A DNA stretch of 64,000 nt from Phycisphaerae bacterium (GTDB lineage Bacteria > Planctomycetota > Phycisphaerae > UBA1845 > PWPN01), in assembly GCA_012729395.1 (NCBI GenBank), contig JAAYDF010000157.1, positions 1-64,000 on the forward strand, read 5' to 3'. Under the pieces are notes generated by a model. It was not told the DNA's origin. It searched no databases and saw nothing but the letters and a program-made list of their open reading frames with translations. The position numbers were made by a program, and so were the translations under genes. Shown here one piece after another: positions 35,109 through 44,314 of this stretch. How positions within the stretch are numbered: position 1 is the stretch's first letter; each line of letters opens with the position of its first letter.

Positions 35109-36565
35109 CCGCAGCGGTCCGTGACACCGTCAGCGTCGGTCCGAGACAGAAACCCCCAGTCTATCAGCACAGCGATGGATGGCGTTCCCTGGTAGCGATC
35201 GCCCCCCGACTTCGGCGAACTCAGCCGAGCCGTGGCGGCCGGCGCGTGACCCTTGATCGCCGTCCCACGGCCACCAGGGACGACGCCCGCAGCAGGACAG
35301 CGATATCGTGTTCCGCGGTGATCCTGAGTATCTGCCTCTCAATGGGTTCACACTCCCTGTCGGCAGTGGCGGTTGAACCCGTCACACTGCACGGGGTAGT
35401 GCCAGCGACCTTCCCGGTAGGCACAACCGCCCCGGTCGCCATCCCGCTCCCGAACGACCGGACATGGCCCGCGGTCCTGACCGTGGAGCTCCGTGTCGAG
35501 GGAGCAGGCGAAACGACAACCGTCGCCGCCCAACCCGACATTGGGCGAGATACCCCCACCCAGGCATGGTTTCTGTGGACCGCCAGACAGGAGGACCTCG
35601 GCAAGAAGATCGCCCTCCGCCTCCAGCCGGCAGACCAGAACTCGCAGCCGGCTTATGCCGTCAAAGTCGCCGATCCGCAGGTGCACGTCGCCACCCCGGA
35701 CGGCAAACCGATCCTCTCGTACTGGTACGGCCAACCCGACCCAAACCAGCCATACGCGGTGTCCGACTTCATCCATCCGCTGATCGGGTTGGACGGCGAG
35801 ATGATTACCGACAATGCGCCGGCCGACCACCGGCACCACCGCGGGGTCTTCTGGTCTTGGGTGCGGTACGAGCGGAACGAGGAGTCGATCGGGAGTTGGT
35901 GGATTCCGGACCGGCTACGCTGCGAACCTGCGGGGCTGGAGACGGGCACAGGACCGGTATTCGCGGCCTTTCAGGCCCGCCAGTTCATGGTGCATCGTCC
36001 GCAAGCAGACTCGAGCGACGAGCGAATCCTTGAGCAGCACATCACCTGCCGGGTCTTCCCTACAACGCCCATCGGGCGAGCCGTGGACGTGGACCTCAGC
36101 ATCCGAGCCCTGCAGAACGGGCTGCGCATCGGTGGGCAGACGGCGATCGGCAAGGGCTACGGCGGGATGACGGTGCGCTATGGCCCCGGCAAGGAGCCGC
36201 GCATTGAGGTGGACGGCGAGTTTCATCCCAAGGATTTGATCCGCCACCGTGCGAACTGGGCCAGTTGGACCGGGCTATTCCCTCAGGCAGACGGGCAACC
36301 GGGTCAAAAGCGAAGCGGCGCAGCGCTACTCGTTCACCCCAGCCATCCCGACGTTCCTCCGGAATGGCTCACCCGTTACTACGGTGTTCTGTGTGTCTGC
36401 TATCCCGGACTGGACATGCTCGACGTTGGAAAGGATACCCCTCTGCGGTTACGCTACCGGGTCTGGATTCACCGCGGGGCCGCGCGTGAGGGCGGCGTCG
36501 ACGCCCAATACCGCGCCTACGCCGCCGACTGGCAGTGGAAGCCCGGCAAAAAGGTGTCAGGATGA
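35105..36565 (+). CDS. Secreted PmoA/DUF6807-family protein
   Basis: Up to 486 residues. The body (about residue 95 on) matches the planctomycete DUF6807 (PmoA) family: YWYGQPDPNQPYAVSDFIHP, DNAPADHRHHRGVFWSWVRY, EQHITCRVFP, MTVRYGPGKE, YYGVLCVCYPGL. The start is doubtful. The ATG at 35105 overlaps the tatC stop (ATGA), but the probable signal peptide (ISCSAVILSICLSMGSHS) comes only after residue 65, and a palindromic element fills 35183-35282 between. A GTG within that stretch may be the real start. The last codons (KKVSG-stop) lie inside another palindrome. The function of the family is unknown; its members occur in sugar-degradation loci. Confidence 0.78.
   Translation: MTAAVRDTVSVGPRQKPPVYQHSDGWRSLVAIAPRLRRTQPSRGGRRVTLDRRPTATRDDARSRTAISCSAVILSICLSMGSHSLSAVAVEPVTLHGVVPATFPVGTTAPVAIPLPNDRTWPAVLTVELRVEGAGETTTVAAQPDIGRDTPTQAWFLWTARQEDLGKKIALRLQPADQNSQPAYAVKVADPQVHVATPDGKPILSYWYGQPDPNQPYAVSDFIHPLIGLDGEMITDNAPADHRHHRGVFWSWVRYERNEESIGSWWIPDRLRCEPAGLETGTGPVFAAFQARQFMVHRPQADSSDERILEQHITCRVFPTTPIGRAVDVDLSIRALQNGLRIGGQTAIGKGYGGMTVRYGPGKEPRIEVDGEFHPKDLIRHRANWASWTGLFPQADGQPGQKRSGAALLVHPSHPDVPPEWLTRYYGVLCVCYPGLDMLDVGKDTPLRLRYRVWIHRGAAREGGVDAQYRAYAADWQWKPGKKVSG
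35183..35282. repeat. Palindromic element within the 5' end of the DUF6807 gene
   Basis: The arms CGTTCCCTGGTAGCGATCGC and CACGGCCACCAGGGACG are inverted. The centre contains CGACTTCGGCGAACTCAGCC then GAGCCGTGGCGGCCGGCG. The same centre, almost base for base, occurs at 58588-58690, where it is intergenic. Here it is read in frame. Confidence 0.7.
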
Positions 36566-36638
36566 TTTTCTCAGGGACAAGGTGAAAGGATAGAAACCTT
36601 GATCTTGCCCCCGAGAAAATCATCCTGACACCCTTTTT
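36548..36638. repeat. Near-perfect inverted repeat (GTGTCAGGATGATTTTCTC arms)
   Basis: Arms of 25 bases (36548-36572 and 36613-36638) are complementary except for one extra base. They begin AAAAAGGTGTCAGG and end CCTGACACCCTTTTT, around a 40-base loop with its own partial symmetry. This resembles REP sequences mobilised by RAYT-type transposases in other genomes, but no such gene is in the window. The T-run at the end could also make it a terminator. It encodes the last residues and stop of the DUF6807 gene. Confidence 0.85.
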
Positions 36639-36676
36639 CCGGGTTGGCACGCTTGCACTCTGAGGAGACCATCGCA

Positions 36677-39439
36677 GTGGCGAATACGAAACGCGTCGGA
36701 CACTACGTAGTCAGCACACATTGGGACCGCGAATGGTATGAGTCGTTTCAGGACTTTCGCTTTCGCCTGGTCCGCCTCCTCGATGAGCTGTTGGACACCA
36801 TGCGGCAGGATCCCAAGTTCCGCTACTTCCAAACCGACGGACAGAGCATCATCATCGAGGACTACCTGGAAGTCCGGCCGGAGCGAGCCGACGAGGTTCG
36901 GGCCTTGGCCCGCAACGGCCAACTGCGCATCGGACCGTGGTATGTCCTGCCGGATGAGTTCCTGGTCTGCGGTGAATCGCTGATCCGCAACCTGCAGTTC
37001 GGAATCAAGGTCGCCTCCCGGTACGGCCAGCCCTCGCGCGTCGGCTTCGTGTGCGATCTTTTCGGGCACAACTCGCAGTTGCCGCAAATCCTGCGCGGGT
37101 TCCGGATCGACAACGCTTTTGTGTGGCGAGGAGGGAACGACCCCACGCATGGGGCGTTGTTCCGGTGGCAAGCCGCCGACGGATCGGAGGTGCTGACATA
37201 CCGCTTCTCCGGGTATGGCGGATACTGCACCTACGACTTCGCGGTTCGCAAGGCCCGGGAAGCCGACCGCACGGTGACTTTGGAGGAAGGCCTCGAAGGC
37301 TTGCGATGGGTGGTCGACCACGAGACGCAGCGATGCCCGACGCCGGCGTTCCTGCTGTTCGACGGCGGCGATCACATCGAGATCGATCCTTTGGCCACCC
37401 GGCTTCTCGATGAGGGCAACAAAGCATTCAACGACGTCGAGCTCGTACACTCGCATCTGGAAGGTTTCGTCGAGGATCTGCGCGAGCAGCGAGACGCCAT
37501 CACCCGGGTGGTCCAGGGCGAGCTGCGCGATCCAGGCATGCAAGGGGAGGAGACCTGGCTGATCCCCGGCGTGCTCAGCAGTCGCATACCGATCAAGCTG
37601 GCCAATGCTCGTTGCGAGACCGAGCTGTGCCTGTGGGCCGAGCCGTTCAGCACGTTCGCCGGCTTGGCAGGCAGGGAATACCCGACCACCTATCTCGAGC
37701 TGGCTTGGCGCTACCTCCTGCAGAACCAACCGCACGACTCGATCTGCACGTGCAGCATCGACCAGGTGCACAAGGACATGGAATACAGGTCCGATCAGGC
37801 CATCGGCATCTCATCCCACATCACCCGGGACGCCCTGCGCCACATGGCCGAACGCGTCCCCCTGCCCGAAATGAACGAACCGGACATGGCCCTCGTGGTG
37901 TTCAATCCATCGGCCGACCCAATCGACGGGCCCGTGGATCTGACCCTGCGGTTCCCCAGCAAGCTGGAGACGGTTTATCACGAGTTCTTCGGCTTCGAGC
38001 CGAAGATCGGCTTCCGCCTGTTCGACGCCGACGGCGGCGAGCTGCCCTACCAGTACGTCGGGCATCGGCGGCAGCAATCGGGGCTGAGGCGACGATTCCG
38101 CAAGTTCCCCGCCCCTGACGTGCGACATGAAGTGGATGTCAGCGTGGCGGTGCGTGTGCCTGCCTACGGCTTTGCCCGCGTCATGTGCCGGCCGGTCAAG
38201 GAACCCACGCGGTATTTGGGGTCTATGGCGGTCAATGACCACGCCATCGCCAATGAGCACCTCGAAGTGTCGGTCAATGGGAACGGCACGCTGAAGGTAA
38301 CTGACAAGCGTAGCGGGCAGGTCTTCGACCGCCTGCTGACGCTGGAAGACTGCGCGGACATTGGCGACGGCTGGTATCACGGAGTCGCCGTGCAAGATCA
38401 GGTTTTCACGTCGATCGCCTCGCCGGCCGAGGTCGCCTTGGTCGCCGACGGTATCGCCAAGGCTACGCTGATGATCCGCGTGACCATGCAGGTACCCGAG
38501 CGATTCCTGTTCGACGCATTCCGCCGCAGCGAACGGTTGGCCCCGTTGGTGGTGACGCACTACGTGACCCTGCGTCAAGGCCACACGGCGGTCGAAGTGC
38601 GAACCGTCGTAGAGAACACGATCCGCGACCACCGACTGCGGGTGCTCCTGCCCAGCGGAGCGGAGGCGACCACCTACCTGAGCGACTCGGTGTTCGATGT
38701 GGTCGAGCGACCGATCGCCCTGCGAGCGGACAACGCCCAATACAAAGAGCTGGAGGTCGAGACTCGACCGCAACGAACCTGGACAGCGGTCCACGACCAT
38801 ACACGCGGCGTGGCTCTTGTGGCCGGTGGCGGGCTGCTGGAAACGGCGATTCGCGATGTGCCCGAGCGTCCGATCGCCCTGACACTGCTGCGATCGTTCA
38901 TCAAGGCCGTAGGCACCAGTGGGCAGGAAGGCGGGGAAATCCAGGGCACGCACGAGTTCCGCTACCAGATTGTGCCGCTGGCGGGCAAGCCTGACGTGGC
39001 CGCCCTGTGCCGCATGGGCCAGTATCTGGCCGCCGGTGTTCGCCTTGTTCAAATCGAGCCGTGGATGCGTCAGGAGCAGCCTGCCGGAGACCCAAGGAGC
39101 TTCGAGCTGTCGCCGGTACACAGCTTCCTCAACATCGGCTCTGCGGAAGTGGTTGTCACCGCAGTGCAGAGGCTGGACGGCGAGGAGGCCGTGACCATCC
39201 GCATGTTTAACCCGCAGACCAAGTCGATCGAGGTACCCATTGAGTTGCCATGCGCCGGCGACGAGGCCTGCCTCACAGACCTGGAGGGCAACGCTGGCGA
39301 CCCACTCGAGTGCACTCGGGGACGGCTAAGCGTCACCCTGCAACCCAAGCAGATCACCACGATCCGGGTGCCCATCCGGCCGCCCGAGGACAGCACCGGT
39401 CGGCGCGGCGGTCGCAGCGGCAAACGGCCGCGGGCATGA
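36677..39439 (+). CDS. GH38-family alpha-mannosidase
   Basis: A cytoplasmic-looking alpha-mannosidase of about 920 residues. The GTG at 36677 follows GAGGAG; an in-frame TTG at 36644 is less likely and overlaps the repeat flank. The GH38 catalytic domain opens with YVVSTHWDREWYESF (metal ligands His15 and Asp17). The nucleophile Asp is about 127 in VCDLFGHNSQLPQIL. A metal-binding segment FLLFDGGDHIEIDP lies in the middle, and the beta-sandwich region has HEFRYQIVPLAG. No signal peptide is present, so it would trim imported mannosides. It forms a run of plus-strand genes with the DUF6807 gene and the solute-binding lipoprotein. Confidence 0.9.
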   Translation: MANTKRVGHYVVSTHWDREWYESFQDFRFRLVRLLDELLDTMRQDPKFRYFQTDGQSIIIEDYLEVRPERADEVRALARNGQLRIGPWYVLPDEFLVCGESLIRNLQFGIKVASRYGQPSRVGFVCDLFGHNSQLPQILRGFRIDNAFVWRGGNDPTHGALFRWQAADGSEVLTYRFSGYGGYCTYDFAVRKAREADRTVTLEEGLEGLRWVVDHETQRCPTPAFLLFDGGDHIEIDPLATRLLDEGNKAFNDVELVHSHLEGFVEDLREQRDAITRVVQGELRDPGMQGEETWLIPGVLSSRIPIKLANARCETELCLWAEPFSTFAGLAGREYPTTYLELAWRYLLQNQPHDSICTCSIDQVHKDMEYRSDQAIGISSHITRDALRHMAERVPLPEMNEPDMALVVFNPSADPIDGPVDLTLRFPSKLETVYHEFFGFEPKIGFRLFDADGGELPYQYVGHRRQQSGLRRRFRKFPAPDVRHEVDVSVAVRVPAYGFARVMCRPVKEPTRYLGSMAVNDHAIANEHLEVSVNGNGTLKVTDKRSGQVFDRLLTLEDCADIGDGWYHGVAVQDQVFTSIASPAEVALVADGIAKATLMIRVTMQVPERFLFDAFRRSERLAPLVVTHYVTLRQGHTAVEVRTVVENTIRDHRLRVLLPSGAEATTYLSDSVFDVVERPIALRADNAQYKELEVETRPQRTWTAVHDHTRGVALVAGGGLLETAIRDVPERPIALTLLRSFIKAVGTSGQEGGEIQGTHEFRYQIVPLAGKPDVAALCRMGQYLAAGVRLVQIEPWMRQEQPAGDPRSFELSPVHSFLNIGSAEVVVTAVQRLDGEEAVTIRMFNPQTKSIEVPIELPCAGDEACLTDLEGNAGDPLECTRGRLSVTLQPKQITTIRVPIRPPEDSTGRRGGRSGKRPRA

Positions 39440-39499
39440 GCAGCGCGCTCTGACTTCTCGCACGAGGATCACGGACCCGACGGGACGGCCCCCAAAGTG

Positions 39500-39524
39500 C
39501 GGAGGGCGGCGAAATGCCGTCCTC
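39500..39524 (+). terminator. Possible terminator of the mannosidase gene
   Basis: GGAGGGCGGC-GAAAT-GCCGTCCTCC forms a stem with one G-T pair, 61 bases after the mannosidase stop codon. The following CGGCTTTGAG is only weakly T-rich, so function as a terminator is uncertain. Confidence 0.4.
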
Positions 39525-39652
39525 CCGGCTTTGAGTACCCTTGTCCTGTCTCCTGTCTCTGGTCTCCGTTATAATGCCCCTTGCCGTGGTACGCGTCGGC
39601 GTGCCGCGAAGAGGCCATTGTCACTCGACCGCCCCAGCGCGAGGTAGACCCC

Positions 39653-41008
39653 ATGTGTGCGAATCGCTCTTGTGGACTTGGTATTCTGCTCGTTGCCGGT
39701 TTACTCATCCCTGTCTCCTGCGATCGACCGGAGCCCTCCCCCCCGCCGTCGCTCGATATCTCCGAGCTTGTGATCATCACCCCGCACGGTGCGATGATCC
39801 GCGAGGCCTTCGCTGACGGCTTCCGCCGCTGGCAGGAAGACAACAAACTACCCGGAGCCATCACCATCCGATGGATCCACAAGGGTACGCTGGACTGCCA
39901 GCGGCACGTCTACGATCGCTACGCTCAGTACCCGGAATCATCCCAGCGGCGAATCGGCATTGACGTGTTCTGGGGCGGTGGTATCGCGGTGCATCGGGAT
40001 GTGACGGCTCGCGGCTTCGCCTTGCCCGTCAAACTGTCGGCGAAGGCACTTGAAGGTATCCCTGCTGAGCTGAACGGTCAGCCGCTCTATGCCCCGGACG
40101 GCTCATGGCACGGCACCGCGCTGGGCGGGTTTGGGATCGTATTCAACCGGTCGGCATGCCAGGCACGGGGTATCCCGGAGCCCACCACCTGGGCTGATCT
40201 GGCCAACCCAGCCTATGCGGGCTGGGTAGCAGCCGCCGATCCGGTGCTCTCGGGAAGCACCACGCAGTGCCTCGTACTGATTATGCTAAAACACGGCTGG
40301 GAGGAAGGCTGGGGCATCGTGACCGGGTTGCTGGCCAACGCCAACGGACTGCTCCCGTCCAGTTCGCTGATCTCGCCGATCGTGTCCTCGGGCGTGGCGA
40401 TGGCCGGACTCGAACCCGAATTCGTCGCCCGGACGACCATCGCCGAGTCACCCGACCGTATGGACTACATCAACCCCCCTGCCGCCACCGCCATCACCCC
40501 GGATCCAGTGACCGTATTGGTCGGCACATCGGCGTTGGAGTCCGCCACCCAGTTCGTAGAGTTCCTGCTGTCACCGCAGGGCCAGAGCCTTTGGGCGCTG
40601 CCGTCCGACGTACCCGGCGGGCCGCCCGGACAGCCGCTCTACCGCTATCCCATCCGGCCGGAGATTTACCAGCAGTACAAAGACCAACTTGTGGTCCGCG
40701 GCAATCCCTTCACCGAGCAACGCGATTTCCGTATCGACGACCGGCTGGAGCGAGCGTACACCATCCTCCTGCCGCTCCTGGTCGACGCGGCATGCGGCGC
40801 CAACCACGTCGCCTTGCAGCAGGCGTGGCAGCGGGCACGTGCCCAGGGCGGCGATTCACCCCGATTGGCGGAACTGCTCCGGCCGCCTTTCACGCTCGAT
40901 GAAGCCCTGGAGCATGCCGAGGCCTGCGCCCACGACCCCCAACAGGCTCTGACGCTGCAGAAGCAGTGGGCCGAGCTGTTTGCCGAACGATACCACAGCG
41001 GCTCCTGA
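39653..41008 (+). CDS. ABC-type solute-binding lipoprotein, Fe(III)/family 1-like
   Basis: A lipoprotein of about 451 residues. The ATG at 39653 follows GAGG, and the signal ends in the lipobox LLIPVSC. The fold is that of iron- and 2-aminoethylphosphonate-type binding proteins: LVIITPHGAMIREAFADGFR, DVFWGGGIAVH, GTALGGFGIVFNRSACQ, TWADLANPAYAGWVAAADP, ATQFVEFLLSPQGQSLWALP. About 130 C-terminal residues extend beyond the usual domain. No ABC permease or ATPase gene is adjacent; the next gene, 20 bases on, encodes a membrane-anchored hydrolase. The ligand is unknown, and the gene is an orphan in this window. Confidence 0.82.
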   Translation: MCANRSCGLGILLVAGLLIPVSCDRPEPSPPPSLDISELVIITPHGAMIREAFADGFRRWQEDNKLPGAITIRWIHKGTLDCQRHVYDRYAQYPESSQRRIGIDVFWGGGIAVHRDVTARGFALPVKLSAKALEGIPAELNGQPLYAPDGSWHGTALGGFGIVFNRSACQARGIPEPTTWADLANPAYAGWVAAADPVLSGSTTQCLVLIMLKHGWEEGWGIVTGLLANANGLLPSSSLISPIVSSGVAMAGLEPEFVARTTIAESPDRMDYINPPAATAITPDPVTVLVGTSALESATQFVEFLLSPQGQSLWALPSDVPGGPPGQPLYRYPIRPEIYQQYKDQLVVRGNPFTEQRDFRIDDRLERAYTILLPLLVDAACGANHVALQQAWQRARAQGGDSPRLAELLRPPFTLDEALEHAEACAHDPQQALTLQKQWAELFAERYHSGS

Positions 41009-41028
41009 CAACGAAAGCGACGGTCAGC

Positions 41029-42249
41029 ATGTCACACGGATGGGGCTGGCTGCTGTTTTTGCTTTGCCCGCCGCTGCTGGCGAGCATGCTGCTATGGCGA
41101 TTCCCCGCTTATCGCCGCATCCGATATCGCTCTCTGGCGATCTACCTGGTGGTCATGAGCCTGCTGATCTGGGGAGCCCTGCGGTTCGTTGCTCACTTGG
41201 CCCAGGGACGGGTCATGCCGGTGGAAGTGGGCGTCGTGTTGTGGTTCACCATCGGCTGGCGGCTGGGGTGGACATTGTGGGCACGGACGGTCGGGCGCTG
41301 CGGTGAGCGATGGCTGCGCTGGGCGAGATGGAGACGATCCCACGGGCGAACGGTGCCCCGACGGATCCTTCTCATCCGCCCCGCTCGCGCGGCCTGCACC
41401 GCCGTGATCTTCGCCCCACTGTTCCTCGCGACGGTGTTGACGCATCGCTGCAAGATCGCGGACGGCCGGGATCCGCGGAGCATCTTCGCCAAGCCTTTTG
41501 AGCACTTGCGGATTGCCACCCCCGACGGCCACGAACTCGACGGCTGGCTGATTCCGCAAGAAAACGCCGACCGGACGCTGCTCATCTGCCACGGAGCCGG
41601 GGCCAACAAGGGCAACTTTGTCTGGTTTCTCGCGCCGTTTCTGGGGCAACGCTACAACGTGGTGTTCTTCGACTTCCGGGCTCACGGCAGCAGCACCGGT
41701 CGGCAAACCACGTACGGCATCCGAGAGCGACGGGACGTGCTGGCGGTGGTGGATTGGCTGAAGCGTGAGCGGCCCGAGCACGCCCGTCGGATCGTCGGGC
41801 TGGGCTCCTCGCAGGGGGCGATGGCTCTGGCCCTGGCCGCCGCCGAGGAGCCGCGCATCGACGCCGTGATCCTGGACAGCCCGTTTGTCTCACCTGAAGC
41901 GCTGGCTCTGCACCACGCCGGAAAGGTGCCGGTGCTCGGCCCCGCGGCCGCCCGTTTCATGCTCGGCCTCATGTCCGCCGTGACGCGGACCAACTTCTTC
42001 GCCGCCTCGGCCGAGCGGGCCGTCACGTCGCTGAGCGACCGGCCCGTGTTCGTGATTCACGGGAACGAGGACATCGGCATGCCGGCCGCGCACGCCCAAC
42101 GGCTATACGACGCCGCCTCAGGCCCACGGGAGATCTGGTTCGGGCCCGGCCCGCACAGCAACATCATCACCACCGTGCCCGACGAGTACGGCCGCCGGGT
42201 GCTGCCTTTCCTCGACGCCCACCTGGACAACCGCAATCCCGCTCCGTGA
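41029..42249 (+). CDS. Membrane-anchored alpha/beta-hydrolase
   Basis: A protein of about 406 residues. The ATG at 41029 starts just 20 bases after the solute-binding gene, so the two are likely co-transcribed. Four hydrophobic segments lie in the first 135 residues (LLFLLCPPLLASMLLW, LAIYLVVMSLLIWGALRFV, VVLWFTIGWRLGWTLW, AVIFAPLFLATVLTH). The rest is an alpha/beta-hydrolase of the serine aminopeptidase-like/BEM46 type: TLLICHGAGANKGNF, FFDFRAHGSSTG, elbow GLGSSQGAM, acid HGNEDIGMP, base GPGPHSN. The triad appears complete. It probably hydrolyses a lipid or peptide at the membrane; the substrate is unknown. Confidence 0.82.
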   Translation: MSHGWGWLLFLLCPPLLASMLLWRFPAYRRIRYRSLAIYLVVMSLLIWGALRFVAHLAQGRVMPVEVGVVLWFTIGWRLGWTLWARTVGRCGERWLRWARWRRSHGRTVPRRILLIRPARAACTAVIFAPLFLATVLTHRCKIADGRDPRSIFAKPFEHLRIATPDGHELDGWLIPQENADRTLLICHGAGANKGNFVWFLAPFLGQRYNVVFFDFRAHGSSTGRQTTYGIRERRDVLAVVDWLKRERPEHARRIVGLGSSQGAMALALAAAEEPRIDAVILDSPFVSPEALALHHAGKVPVLGPAAARFMLGLMSAVTRTNFFAASAERAVTSLSDRPVFVIHGNEDIGMPAAHAQRLYDAASGPREIWFGPGPHSNIITTVPDEYGRRVLPFLDAHLDNRNPAP

Positions 42250-42580
42250 CGACACGAAGAGGCACGTGACAGAATCGCCGGGGTGCGTTGCCATGGCCAA
42301 GGAGACCTCTTGCTGTTCGTCCCTCACCACCTCCCCGGCGCGGCCGGCACTCACCCGGTTCGGGCACCGGCCCAGTCCACCCCGCCGGGCCGTGACGCAT
42401 TTGAACCCGCCATGAATATGTGTGACAATCCCTCGTCCAGAGCACAGTCTGGGAGCAACGGCTTCGCAAGAGCCGAGCGGAGCCGCGTGCCTTGTGTTGA
42501 TCCGCATCGACCATCGCACGCGGGTATGTTGCCAGCCGGCCGGCCGGCGTATCGTCAACCTGGCCAGAGGACACGGTCCA
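42250..42580. other. Spacer upstream of the acetyltransferase gene
   Basis: About 330 bases. A frame in phase with the acetyltransferase is open from 42422, but it lacks family similarity and a ribosome site. No repeat or promoter was recognised. Confidence 0.35.
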
Positions 42581-43126
42581 GTGAACGAATCGAGACTTCA
42601 TCACCTGAGAACCGATCGCCTCGAACTCACGGCGGCAACGTATCACCACATCAACGCCGAAATCGAATCTCCAGAACTCCTGGCCTGCCTGTTGGAAGCG
42701 CAAGTGGAGCCCGGCTGGCCGCCGGGCGAGTACGACCTCGGGGCGCAAGAGTACTTTCGGGATCGTCTGCAAGAAGGAGGCGAAGCCGCCGTCGGATGGT
42801 ACACTTGGTACGCAGTCCGGCATGAAGAACGCGGTCGGCCCCCTCTGCTGATTGGGGCGGGCGGCTTCCTTGGCCCTCCCGGCGAACAGCAGAAGGTCGA
42901 GATCGGCTTCTCCATCGTGCCTTCGCAACGAAGACGGGGTTACGCGACCGAAATGACCAAGGCACTCGTCGCGTACGCCTTTGCCGACGAACACACGCGA
43001 AAGATCATTGCACACACGACACCGCAGAATGTGGCATCACACCAAGTGCTCGTCCGATGTGGCTTCCGTTATGTCTGCGCAGAGACGGCATCCGGCAACG
43101 ATCTCTTCGAAATCGTGCGAAGCTGA
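42581..43126 (+). CDS. GNAT-family N-acetyltransferase (RimJ/RimL-like)
   Basis: A protein of about 181 residues that would transfer acetyl from acetyl-CoA to an amine. The GTG at 42581 follows AGAGGAC and gives the normal N-terminus NESRLHHLRTDRLEL of this subgroup. Other features are VEIGFSIVPSQRRRGYATEM, where QRRRGYA is the acetyl-CoA loop, and the late ENxAS-like segment TPQNVASHQVLVRCGF. It resembles ribosomal-protein or antibiotic-modifying acetyltransferases, and the substrate cannot be told. It converges on the threonine aldolase gene with a 38-base gap. Confidence 0.82.
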   Translation: MNESRLHHLRTDRLELTAATYHHINAEIESPELLACLLEAQVEPGWPPGEYDLGAQEYFRDRLQEGGEAAVGWYTWYAVRHEERGRPPLLIGAGGFLGPPGEQQKVEIGFSIVPSQRRRGYATEMTKALVAYAFADEHTRKIIAHTTPQNVASHQVLVRCGFRYVCAETASGNDLFEIVRS

Positions 43127-43164
43127 ATCGCATCATCGCTTTGATCAAGGCATATCGCGATTCG

Positions 43165-44199
43165 TCAAACGGTCGCCTCACGGCTTCCCAGCGTCTTGCC
43201 CATGATAGCCAAGGTCTCGGCGATCTGATCGCGCGACACGTCCAGGTGGGTCAGCGCCCGAATCCGCGTGCCGCGTGCGAGCATCAGCACACCCGCCCTG
43301 CTCAATCGGTTGGCCAGCTCCGCCGCCGGCATGGCGGTCACCTCGAAGAAAACGATATTCGTCTGGACTGTCGCCGCGTCGATGCTCACGCCCGGCATCG
43401 CCGCGATGCCCTCGGCCAGAAGCTTGGCGTTCGCATGGTCCTCCACCAGACGCGAACGATGATGCTCCAGAGCATACAAGGCCCCCGCCGCAATCACTCC
43501 CGCCTGACGCATCCCACCCCCGAACTGCTTGCGAAACCGTCGCGCCCGCTCGATAAACGCCCGCGTACCCGCCAGAGCGGATCCTACCGGCGCCCCCAGG
43601 CCTTTCGAGAAGCACACGCTGACCGAGTCGAAATGGCTCGCGTACGCACGTTCCGGAATACCCGTCGCTGCCGCCGCGTTCCAGAGCCGCGCACCATCCA
43701 GGTGCATCCGCAAGCCAGCCTCACGAGCCGCAGCCTCCACCTCCGCCACCGTCTCCAGCGGCCAGATACTGCCTCCGCCCACATTGTGCGTATTCTCCAC
43801 ACACACCAGCTTGGTCGGTGGATAGTGCACGTTGCTCGGCCGAAGAGCCGCCCGCACGTCCGCTGCGGTGAACAGCCCCCGCTGGCCCGGTATCAACCTG
43901 CACATCACGCCCGAGAGAGCCGCGGGACCACCCGCCTCGAACAGATACACATGAGCAAAAGCCTCCATCAGAACTTCGTCGCCCGGCTCGGTATGCACCC
44001 GCAGGGCCACCTGATTGGTCATCGTCCCGGAGGGCATGTAGCAGGCCGCCTCCTTGCCCAGCAGCTCAGCCGTACGACGCTCGAGTGCCACGACCGTCGG
44101 GTCATCCCCGAGCACGTCATCGCCAACCTCGGCCGCGGCCATCGCCTGCCGCATGGCAGAAGTCGGGCGAGTCACGGTGTCACTGCGCAGATCAATCAT
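43165..44199 (-). CDS. Low-specificity L-threonine aldolase
   Basis: A PLP enzyme of 344 residues that cleaves L-threonine or L-allo-threonine to glycine and acetaldehyde. The ATG at 44199 follows AAGGAGCGGAGG and gives the family start [20 protein letters not shown]. The stacking histidine is in [13 protein letters not shown] (His83). The PLP-binding aspartate is in [12 protein letters not shown], and the Schiff-base lysine is Lys199 in [15 protein letters not shown]. The length is normal. It lies 115 bases downstream of the GTPase gene on the same strand and may share its transcript, which would tie glycine/one-carbon supply to that methyltransferase-like pair. That link is only an inference. 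Confidence 0.9.
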   Translation of the reverse strand: MIDLRSDTVTRPTSAMRQAMAAAEVGDDVLGDDPTVVALERRTAELLGKEAACYMPSGTMTNQVALRVHTEPGDEVLMEAFAHVYLFEAGGPAALSGVMCRLIPGQRGLFTAADVRAALRPSNVHYPPTKLVCVENTHNVGGGSIWPLETVAEVEAAAREAGLRMHLDGARLWNAAAATGIPERAYASHFDSVSVCFSKGLGAPVGSALAGTRAFIERARRFRKQFGGGMRQAGVIAAGALYALEHHRSRLVEDHANAKLLAEGIAAMPGVSIDAATVQTNIVFFEVTAMPAAELANRLSRAGVLMLARGTRIRALTHLDVSRDQIAETLAIMGKTLGSREATV

Positions 44200-44314
44200 C
44201 GCCTCCGCTCCTTCAAGGGGGGGATGCAAAGACCGGTACCACCACGCGGCCGGCTCGAATAGGCAGCCCGGCGAAGATGATACCTGACCAACGACGGGAC
44301 AACTACCGCGAAGC

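Noticed and set aside
37811-39121. Minus-strand open frame within the mannosidase gene
   Set aside because: It is antisense to GH38 coding sequence and has no signal, motif or ribosome site.
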